Assembly: GCA_965370805.1 (NCBI GenBank)
Contig: CBDUVZ010000030.1
Location: forward strand, 1-26,013
Reading direction: 5' to 3'
Length of the DNA stretch: 26,013 nucleotides
Source: CBDUVZ01 sp965370805
GTDB taxonomy: Bacteria; Hydrothermota; Tepidihabitantia; Tepidihabitantales; Tepidihabitantaceae
Within the stretch, counting starts at the first letter, position 1; each line of letters opens with the position of its first letter. Position numbers and translations under genes: made by a program. The notes under the pieces are model-generated. The model saw only the letters and a list, made by a program, of their open reading frames with translations, did not search any database and was not told the origin of the DNA. Below are positions 14,172-19,993 of the stretch, one piece after another.

Positions 14172-14218
14172 TACGTGGTGCGTTCAGCGCAGGGGTACTG
14201 CGTCCAGCATTTCAGTGC

Positions 14219-14246
14219 TTGACACTGTCCGCTTGCATCCTAGCAT
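14219..14246 (+). promoter_or_regulatory. Promoter of the MNT-HEPN pair
   Basis: TTGACA (14219-14224), a 16-nt spacer and TAGCAT (14241-14246), then 6 nt and the ATG at 14253. A leaderless mRNA is predicted. Confidence 0.6.
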
Positions 14247-14252
14247 AAGCCA

Positions 14253-14573
14253 ATGACCCAACTGGCCAGTTGCCTGCTTCCGGTGTTGCGCGCCCGACTG
14301 ACTGAGCTCTACGGTGCGCGGCTTCGCGGCGTGTATCTTTTCGGCTCTCACTCCCGCGGGGACGCAGACCGCGAGTCCGATCTCGACGTTGCTATCGTCC
14401 TCGACCGGGTTCCTGATTACTCCTCGGAAATCAACCGGACCAGCCTTGCGGTCTCCGAAGTCTCCCTGGAGTTCGGAGTCAGTGTGAGCCGGGTGTTCGT
14501 TTCCGAGCACGACTGGCATAGTCCGCGGACCTCGTTCCTTTCGGGCATCCAAACCGAAGCGGTAATGGCATGA
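14253..14573 (+). CDS. MNT-type nucleotidyltransferase (antitoxin)
   Basis: The 106-aa minimal nucleotidyltransferase carries the polymerase-beta motif GSHSRGDADRESDLD: G31-S32 and metal ligands D43 and D45. In characterised MNT-HEPN pairs the MNT protein AMPylates and silences the HEPN ribonuclease toxin. A third acidic residue is not obvious. It overlaps the HEPN gene by four bases (ATGA, 14570-14573), the usual arrangement of such pairs. It has its own promoter and a predicted leaderless transcript, with no Shine-Dalgarno at the start. Pairing and motifs make the role likely, though activity is not shown. Confidence 0.88.
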   Translation: MTQLASCLLPVLRARLTELYGARLRGVYLFGSHSRGDADRESDLDVAIVLDRVPDYSSEINRTSLAVSEVSLEFGVSVSRVFVSEHDWHSPRTSFLSGIQTEAVMA

Positions 14574-14950
14574 AGCGCGAGGCCGAGAGGTTGCTTACCA
14601 AAGCGGTTCGGGCTGAGCGTGCCGCCGAGGCCCTGCTTGATGCCGAACTCTCCGATTTTGCCGCCGGCCGCGCATACTATGCCATGCTTTATGTCGCTCA
14701 GGCGCTCCTTGCCGAGCAAGGCGAACGATTCCGCAAGCATTCCGGCGTTCACTCGGTGTTCGGCGAGCGCTTTGCCAAGACAGGCGTTCTTGACCCGAAG
14801 TTCCACCGCTGGTTGCTCGATGCCTTTGACCGCAGGATTCTGGGCGACTACGACTTCGAATTCACCGCCTCGGTAGACGAAGTGCGTGAGATGGTCCGCC
14901 AGGCGCGGGAGTTCCGGGCTGCGGCTGCCGCCTACCTGACTCGCTCCTAA
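14570..14950 (+). CDS. HEPN domain protein (putative toxin)
   Basis: The 126-aa helical protein is of the HEPN superfamily. The family core is FAAGRAYYAMLYVAQALLAEQG (about residues 30-51), then RFRKHSGVHSVFGERFAKTG. A possible R-x5-H ribonuclease motif is R55...H61, with H57 in the KHSG position conserved in this subgroup. The C-terminal part DRRILGDYDFEFTASVDEVREMVRQAREF is the usual last helices. It is translated with the upstream MNT protein through a 4-nt overlap. Together they form a two-gene toxin-antitoxin or nucleic-acid defence module; some pairs of this type are antiviral or stress-related. The gene ends normally. Confidence 0.88.
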   Translation: MKREAERLLTKAVRAERAAEALLDAELSDFAAGRAYYAMLYVAQALLAEQGERFRKHSGVHSVFGERFAKTGVLDPKFHRWLLDAFDRRILGDYDFEFTASVDEVREMVRQAREFRAAAAAYLTRS

Positions 14951-15170
14951 CCCCGGCTTGAACCCGCCAGCAGTCGCAAGTAGACAGACGTAGAGCTTGG
15001 GATTCCTTGAATTCCGGCCTTGTTACTTGACTACTCGACCGCTATCCTGCGCCTAACATCTGACTTGGATTCGCTATAAGAATGGCGTGGGGATGGTGAC
15101 CGGTTCTGAGGCGGTAGGCTGTTGGCCGTTGATTCCCGGTTCGGCGTAGTGCGTACTGCAGCGTTTTCTC
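14951..15170. other. Gap with a weak copy of the 15171 promoter
   Basis: No gene is supported here. At 15053-15080 there is CTAACA, a 16-nt spacer and TATAAG, closely similar to the promoter at 15171-15198: both share ACATC near the -35 box and GCTATAAGAA at the -10 box. A GTTCGGCGTAGT motif at 15139-15150 matches the end of the uracil-DNA glycosylase gene (14161-14172). Confidence 0.45.
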
Positions 15171-15198
15171 TTGACATCAGGCCAGGGCTTGCTATAAG
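15171..15198 (+). promoter_or_regulatory. Strong promoter of the envelope cluster
   Basis: TTGACA (15171-15176, full consensus), a 16-nt spacer and TATAAG (15193-15198). The predicted start at about 15205 leaves a leader of about 320 nt before the first gene at 15525, which is unusual for this window. Confidence 0.65.
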
Positions 15199-15242
15199 AA
15201 CTGCGTATGTGGCATTTGACTGAGCCTGGGGCTGTCCGTTTT

Positions 15243-15275
15243 ACCGGCACGAGTGAAGGAGTCGCGCCGGTTTTT
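15243..15275 (+). terminator. Intrinsic terminator-like hairpin in the leader
   Basis: ACCGGC-A-CGA (15243-15252), loop GTGAAGGAG, TCG-C-GCCGGT (15262-15271), then TTTT. It ends about 70 nt after the predicted start at 15205. It could end a small RNA or act as an attenuator for the downstream genes. Confidence 0.55.
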
Positions 15276-15524
15276 CGTTCGGCATTGAGCGTGATGCGTC
15301 AAGCGTGCCCTTGGCACGGTCCGTACAGACAGACAGACAGAAATCCACTTCTAGACAATTTCGGTCCGCATTCCTGCCGGCATTGGTCGGCAGGCGTTTC
15401 TTCCAGTCCGCAGGGCGCTGGAAGGGGTTGACAATCGTCGTCCCTGCAAACGGCGGCACCTGCCTGATTCGAGAATCGAGCGTCGCTGGTGCTTCGACGC
15501 TGGGCAAGAGCAAGAGGAGGATAC

Positions 15525-16409
15525 ATGTCTGAGGGCAAAGCAGGGAGAGACGCGTTCGATCTGCTCGAGAAGAAGGTCGTGTTCAGGGTGTCTCGTACCT
15601 TCTTCTGGATACTCTGTGCAGCAACTGGCCTGGGATTCGCAATCGCCGTAATAGTGCTGCTCGTCAATATCATTCCGCCGGCAAAGAAGAACATCCCCGA
15701 CCCCGCACTTCCGGCAGCGGCAACAGTCAGCCTGGCGGAAGTTCAACAGGCAATCGCTCCGCCCGCAGCTACGCAACCCGGGAAGAAATCCGTGCCGACG
15801 CGGACCGAGGAAGAGACATACGAGTCAGAAGAGGAATTTGAGCAACCGCCACCTGACCCACTCGAGCTGAGACTGAACTCGATGATCGATTCGCTTCGTA
15901 CCTATTTTCCGGAGGACAAGTACAACTGGCAGACCGAGTACGGACGACGGCCGGTCGCCCGCGACTACTGGGGCCGGGTCACCAAGACCGAGAGATACGT
16001 CGTGAAGTACGGTTTGTCGCGCGCGCTCGACCGCGTACTGGACCTCTACGAAAACAACGCCGAGAAGATACCGGTGGTCGAGAATGCCATTGGAATTATC
16101 GCCCAGATAGAGGTTGACAAGCGCGGCAAGGCGTTCAAGGCCTATTCACAGTTGAGACAGCGGCGAGATAAATCCAGGCAGTCGGAAATCCACCGCCTGC
16201 GTCAGCAGACCGAAATGGAAAGGGCTGAGGCCCAAGCCAACTACGAAATGTCCAAGACGAAGAAAGCAGCAGGCGCGATGAATGCCCTCAAAGGTATCGG
16301 CGGTGCCTTCGTCGCTGTCGCGCTCATCGGTCTTTTCCTTTGCTTCCTCGCCATCGAACGCAACACGAGGATGCTGAAGGTCGTGCTGGAAGGCAGGAGG
16401 AACAAGTGA
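15525..16409 (+). CDS. Two-TM envelope protein with a coiled-coil middle
   Basis: I do not recognise a family in this 294-aa protein. It has one membrane segment at about residues 25-48 (FFWILCAATGLGFAIAVIVLLVNII), a Pro/Glu-rich linker (about 55-115), a charged helical region (about 115-255, with RQRRDKSRQSEIHRLRQQTE typical of a coiled coil), and a second membrane segment at about 262-284 (GIGGAFVAVALIGLFLCFLAI). ATG 15525 is chosen because a strong AAGAGGAGG lies 5-7 nt upstream. It overlaps the next gene by 4 nt (GTGA). This leads the envelope cluster behind the 15171 promoter. Confidence 0.8.
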   Translation: MSEGKAGRDAFDLLEKKVVFRVSRTFFWILCAATGLGFAIAVIVLLVNIIPPAKKNIPDPALPAAATVSLAEVQQAIAPPAATQPGKKSVPTRTEEETYESEEEFEQPPPDPLELRLNSMIDSLRTYFPEDKYNWQTEYGRRPVARDYWGRVTKTERYVVKYGLSRALDRVLDLYENNAEKIPVVENAIGIIAQIEVDKRGKAFKAYSQLRQRRDKSRQSEIHRLRQQTEMERAEAQANYEMSKTKKAAGAMNALKGIGGAFVAVALIGLFLCFLAIERNTRMLKVVLEGRRNK

Positions 16410-18019
16410 GCCGCTGGGTCCCGAACGCTGCAACCCGGCGTTGGATACTCGGCCGTGCCGGACGCATTCCCCTTGGCGGCACAGTCGCCCGAAAGCTTTC
16501 TCAGGTCCTCTTCTGGGGGATACTCGGCAGCCTATGTGCCCAGCCTATCAGCACGCTTCCCATATACTCGCTTGCCATATCGTCGCAGGCTCCCAATGTC
16601 GTCTACGCCGGCTCGGATGGGGAAGTCCTTCGCATAGTAGACGGAGAGTACACCAGGTCCGTACTGCCAGAGCCCGCGCGTAGCGTGAAGCACTTGGCAG
16701 CGGACCAGACTGATGCGAAGCGGGTCATTGCCGTTGCCAGAGTAAGCGATACTGCTTCTCTCGTTTGTCTCACCACTGACGGGGGCGGTTCTTGGTGCGA
16801 GGTTCTTCTACCGAAAGCCCTGAAGTACAGTTGGTTGAATCACTGGATAGGCAACTTCGGTGCTGTGACGTTTGACCCTGAGAACCCCAGGATAATCACA
16901 CTGGCCGCAGAAGCACGAGCTTCGATGCATGGTTCCGGTCCCTATGATCTGGGATGTGTGTTGTCCAGCACCGACCTGGGGAACAAGTGGGCCATCGCAA
17001 CAGTACCGCGCCTTGGGTTCAAGCACCCCAGACCTGTCCACTCCGTTTTGTCCACATCCAGATGTCTGTTTTTCTCCACACCCAAGGGGGTATTCAGGTT
17101 CAGGAACGACGCGAAGAAATACGACGGTCTGCTTAAGAACAGTCCGGAAAATGTAACAATCCTAGCAGGTGACCCGAGCAATCGCGAGCGATTTATTGCC
17201 GCGACTGGTGCCGGGGCGGTCTACGAGACTACCAATAGTGGAGATTCGTTTTTCCTGCTGGGCCATGCCTTGAGCAAGACCCGCTGCCTGTTTGTTGACC
17301 CCGCTACTCCCATGACGCTGTGGATTGGGACACCAGCAGGTATCAAGAGGAGTAACGACAAAGGCGCAACCTGGACGGCAGTCCCCGGGCCCAACGCGGT
17401 CAATGCCTTTGCAATGGCCTCGGGCAGCAGCTCTGTGATGTACTGCGGGTCGGATTCGGGTCTCTTCGTATCCACGAACAAAGGTGAAAGCTGGGGGCCT
17501 TTTATGTCGAAGTCCGAGCGGCGCGCGGCTCAGCTACTCATCGAGATAGACTCGCTGACGGCCAGCGGGCAAATGACCGCTGCGATGCAACTGTGCATGG
17601 TGGTGAGAGACAGCTTCCCGGCTTTGCCCGCAGCCCAGAAAGCTGAAGCGTCCCGGTTACTTGCGCTCGCTAACGCCCGCGCCCGGCTCGCCCGCGTATC
17701 GGTCAACAAGGTTCAGCGTGCCATCGACCGTTTGCGGCTGAACGAACAGGAGAGCAACGCACTGGCTGTCGCCGTGTACCATGTGAGCGCGGATGCTATC
17801 GTGCGAATCGTCCAGAAGGGCCTTGGAATGCCTCTCGATCGGGAAGAATGCGTTGAGGAGTATGGCGGGCTGAACCTGCACCAGCGGTTCTACGTCATGA
17901 TGTGCTATAAGGACTTTGCAGGAGATGGTGCCGCAGAAGTGCTGGCCAACCTGCTGAACGTCTCTTGGACAACGGCCGAGAAGATGGTTGGTATCAAACC
18001 CGCTTCGCTACTGCAATAG
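16406..18019 (+). CDS. Exported BNR/Asp-box beta-propeller protein
   Basis: The 537-aa protein has an N-terminal export or anchor segment (about residues 28-48, KLSQVLFWGILGSLCAQPIS) and then Asp-box (BNR) repeats of the sortilin/Ycf48-like type: LTTDGGGSWCEV, LSSTDLGNKWAIA, ETTNSGDSFFLL, RSNDKGATWTAV and VSTNKGESWGPF. These form a propeller to about residue 375. The last 160 residues are helical (RRAAQLLIEIDSLTASGQMTAAMQ and so on) and unassigned. GTG 16406 overlaps the stop of the upstream gene, so the two are coupled and probably form one complex: a membrane stalk plus a propeller outside the membrane. The longer frame to 16340 overlaps the upstream gene and is rejected. Ligand unknown. 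Confidence 0.8.
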   Translation: MSRWVPNAATRRWILGRAGRIPLGGTVARKLSQVLFWGILGSLCAQPISTLPIYSLAISSQAPNVVYAGSDGEVLRIVDGEYTRSVLPEPARSVKHLAADQTDAKRVIAVARVSDTASLVCLTTDGGGSWCEVLLPKALKYSWLNHWIGNFGAVTFDPENPRIITLAAEARASMHGSGPYDLGCVLSSTDLGNKWAIATVPRLGFKHPRPVHSVLSTSRCLFFSTPKGVFRFRNDAKKYDGLLKNSPENVTILAGDPSNRERFIAATGAGAVYETTNSGDSFFLLGHALSKTRCLFVDPATPMTLWIGTPAGIKRSNDKGATWTAVPGPNAVNAFAMASGSSSVMYCGSDSGLFVSTNKGESWGPFMSKSERRAAQLLIEIDSLTASGQMTAAMQLCMVVRDSFPALPAAQKAEASRLLALANARARLARVSVNKVQRAIDRLRLNEQESNALAVAVYHVSADAIVRIVQKGLGMPLDREECVEEYGGLNLHQRFYVMMCYKDFAGDGAAEVLANLLNVSWTTAEKMVGIKPASLLQ

Positions 18020-18199
18020 CGAACCCATGCGAGCGACATGCGCAGTTCGGGACGGAATATGGGATGCAGTATCATCTTGGGGATACAGAGGGGGAGCTAT
18101 CGGCGACTGTAGCCAGACTATGGTAGCGACTCGGGCTGAGGGAGCGGAGTAGGTAGATGGGAGCCCGGCAGCGGGGGGAAGGAAATCGGAAGTGAAGCA

Positions 18200-18259
18200 A
18201 TGAGAAACCAAGAGGCAGTCTGGCTGATTCTGACCGCGCTGCGGCTGGCAATCGGATGA
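18200..18259 (+). CDS. Small upstream reading frame, copy 1 (19 aa)
   Basis: MRNQEAVWLILTALRLAIG, preceded by CGGAAGTGA as a moderate Shine-Dalgarno, ends 25 nt before the barrel gene. The second copy (23045-23104) differs at five bases, four of them synonymous, which hints that the peptide or its translation matters. It could be a leader peptide that couples ribosomes to the barrel gene. The sequence 18020-18199 before it holds no other gene. Confidence 0.45.
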   Translation: MRNQEAVWLILTALRLAIG

Positions 18260-18284
18260 TGAAACTGACGACAAGGAGGTTTGA

Positions 18285-19094
18285 ATGTCTGTTCGACAGC
18301 GGATTCTTGTAGTCATCGCAATGCTCGCATCTCTTGCGGCGGGCGATACTGTGATTACCTCAACAGAGGTTATCCCTTGCACAGTTGTCAGAGCCGACAC
18401 GCTCTACACGCGGCTGAAGCTGCCAACTGGTTCTATCAGGATGCTAATGACTCAGGACATCTATGAAATCCGGCTTGTGGATCCGGGGCGGATCGAACCG
18501 TTCACGACCAAGCTACCCGGTGTGCGAGTACTTCATGATTCAAGCCAAGTTATTCCTCCACCGGAAATCCGCGCAGAGGAAATGGGGATACCTACTACCG
18601 AAGTTCTTCAACCAGCCACAGTCCGCGACCCGGTTGCAGGCGGAGGCTACATGTTTGGCGGTGGTGCAAGCTATATCGCTACCGAAGGCAGTTCAAGTCT
18701 CGGCCTTACTCCGACTGTCGCCTATTTCGTCACACGGGGCGTGGCACTAGGAGGGGACCTAACGGTAAATTTGCTTTCCGTTGGTGGCTACACCTCGACA
18801 ACGGTAGCTATTGGACCGAAAGCTACCTTTGCGCTTGGTCCCCGTGCCAGCTCCGTTTTCTTCGTTGGCGAACTGGGGCTGGCGGTTGCGTCTTTCGGCT
18901 CCGATGCAACTGGTACCAGAACTACTTTCGCTGTTGGTTTCCTCCCGGTCATACTTGGCCATATCGGCATACCAATTAAGCTATTCCTCCTTGTTGACGA
19001 TATGGGCGCTGCCTCGATCACCACCTGGCAGTTTGGCGTTTCTCTTCTCGGGATGGTCGGACCAACTGAAACCGCAGCACAGGGTAGTAATTGA
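18285..19094 (+). CDS. Predicted outer-membrane beta-barrel protein, copy 1
   Basis: The 269-aa protein has a signal peptide (residues 1-20, RQRILVVIAMLASLAAGDT). A soluble N-terminal part follows (about 21-115), with strands ITSTEVIPCTVVRADTLYTRLKLPTG and a Pro-rich hinge. From about 118 there are alternating strands rich in Gly and aromatic residues: GGYMFGGGASYIATEG, PTVAYFVTRGVALGGDLTV, TVAIGPKATFALGP, SSVFFVGELGLAVASF and TTWQFGVSLLGMV. This is the look of an 8-stranded OmpW/OmpX-like barrel, although the final residue is not the usual Phe and a short tail follows. ATG 18285 has AAGGAGG 5-6 nt upstream and a TGA directly in front. A close paralogue lies at 23131-23943. Function unknown; its position before a zinc-ribbon membrane protein is conserved in both copies. 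Confidence 0.8.
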   Translation: MSVRQRILVVIAMLASLAAGDTVITSTEVIPCTVVRADTLYTRLKLPTGSIRMLMTQDIYEIRLVDPGRIEPFTTKLPGVRVLHDSSQVIPPPEIRAEEMGIPTTEVLQPATVRDPVAGGGYMFGGGASYIATEGSSSLGLTPTVAYFVTRGVALGGDLTVNLLSVGGYTSTTVAIGPKATFALGPRASSVFFVGELGLAVASFGSDATGTRTTFAVGFLPVILGHIGIPIKLFLLVDDMGAASITTWQFGVSLLGMVGPTETAAQGSN

Positions 19095-19106
19095 ATAAGG
19101 GAGGCG

Positions 19107-19862
19107 ATGATGAAGTTCAGGGCCGAAGACGAATCCGGGGTGATGAAGGAATGGGAAGTCAGCTACGAGGAATTCGAGCGTCTGATCAGCACGGGCGAAG
19201 CCGACCCCAAGCTTGAGGTCTGCTCGGACAACCTGACCCAGGGGCAGTGGAAGCGACTGGGCGAGTTGACGTTGTACAAGAAGGCTGCCGCTGCCCGCGA
19301 TGGAGGCGGCTCGCTGGCGATGCGCGACGTGGTGGAACGTACTCACACGCCTGAACCCCCGGCGGACAGCAAGGGAGATACCAAGTGGACATGTAGCAGT
19401 TGTGGTCGGCAAAACCAGGACTTCATGCAGAACTGTTTGGGGTGCATGCAGCCGCGTGATTGCGCCCCGGCGGCAGGACGCGCGGGCACGACCGTTCCTT
19501 CGTCGGTGTCGGACCAAGTGCCGTCACGCTATGGTGCGCTCCGGACAATCGCGGGCGTCTTCAAGGTCCTTGCCTGGCTAACCGCAGCAGTTTGCGTCAT
19601 TGGCGTCATCATGAGCATTGCGGCCGCAGGAAAGATGGCCAACAGCGGATACGGAAGCGGCGCGGGCGGGCTTGGGATCGTAGGGGTGCTGGTATACCTC
19701 ATAGCCGGCGCTGTCGGATTCGTGAGCTTCTACGCGACAGCCGAGTCCATCATCGTCATCGTAGATATTGAGGAAAACACACGCGCTACGCGCTCGCTGA
19801 CGCGGCAGACGATTGAAGCGATCGGCAGGCTTGCGGCGCGTCCGGCCGACCGCAAGGTCTAG
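19107..19862 (+). CDS. Membrane protein with RanBP2-like zinc finger, copy 1
   Basis: The 251-aa protein has three parts. Residues 1-70 are a conserved N-terminal domain (KEWEVSYEEFERLISTGEAD, DNLTQGQWKRLGELTLY) that may resemble GYF_2-type modules; this is not certain. Residues 92-112 are a zinc finger, W-x-C-x2-C-x10-C-x2-C, as in RanBP2 fingers. Residues 145-225 hold two or three membrane segments (VLAWLTAAVCVIGVIMSIAAA, GLGIVGVLVYLIAGAVGFVSF), followed by a cytoplasmic-type tail. The N-terminal domain and finger are nearly identical in the protein at 23956, but the membrane parts are unrelated. AGGGAGG precedes two ATG codons; the first aligns with the paralogue start. It is 12 nt after the barrel gene. 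Confidence 0.78.
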   Translation: MMKFRAEDESGVMKEWEVSYEEFERLISTGEADPKLEVCSDNLTQGQWKRLGELTLYKKAAAARDGGGSLAMRDVVERTHTPEPPADSKGDTKWTCSSCGRQNQDFMQNCLGCMQPRDCAPAAGRAGTTVPSSVSDQVPSRYGALRTIAGVFKVLAWLTAAVCVIGVIMSIAAAGKMANSGYGSGAGGLGIVGVLVYLIAGAVGFVSFYATAESIIVIVDIEENTRATRSLTRQTIEAIGRLAARPADRKV

Positions 19863-19936
19863 CGGCCGTGTGCTGACGGTCTTGCTCAAAGCCGCTGTGT
19901 CGAAGGGTAGTCATCGGCAAGCAACGGGCTTTGCCT

Positions 19937-19961
19937 GCGGGGTGTGCCCAGAACACCCCGC
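19937..19961. promoter_or_regulatory. Strong hairpin before the metallopeptidase gene
   Basis: GCGGGGTGT (19937-19945), a 7-nt loop and ACACCCCGC (19953-19961). Outer pairing GGCTT/AAGCC extends it. No T-run follows, so it is more likely an mRNA-stabilising or processing element than a terminator. Confidence 0.5.
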
Positions 19962-19993
19962 CAAGCAGAAGCCGCAGGGCTAAAGGAGCAAAG

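Larger units (their letters stand above)
18139..19407 (+). repeat. Duplicated module, copy 1
   Basis: This block matches 22984-24256 nearly base for base over long stretches. It contains the upstream reading frame, the barrel gene, and the first third of the zinc-ribbon gene up to the zinc finger. The offset is about 4845-4849 bp, the small changes being short indels. Similarity stops just after the zinc finger. Confidence 0.9.

Noticed and set aside
15207..15431. Possible leaderless 74-aa gene starting 8 nt after the -10 box
   Set aside because: The frame crosses the terminator-like hairpin, has no recognisable domain or periodic codon use, and is better explained as leader sequence. Kept only as a weak alternative.
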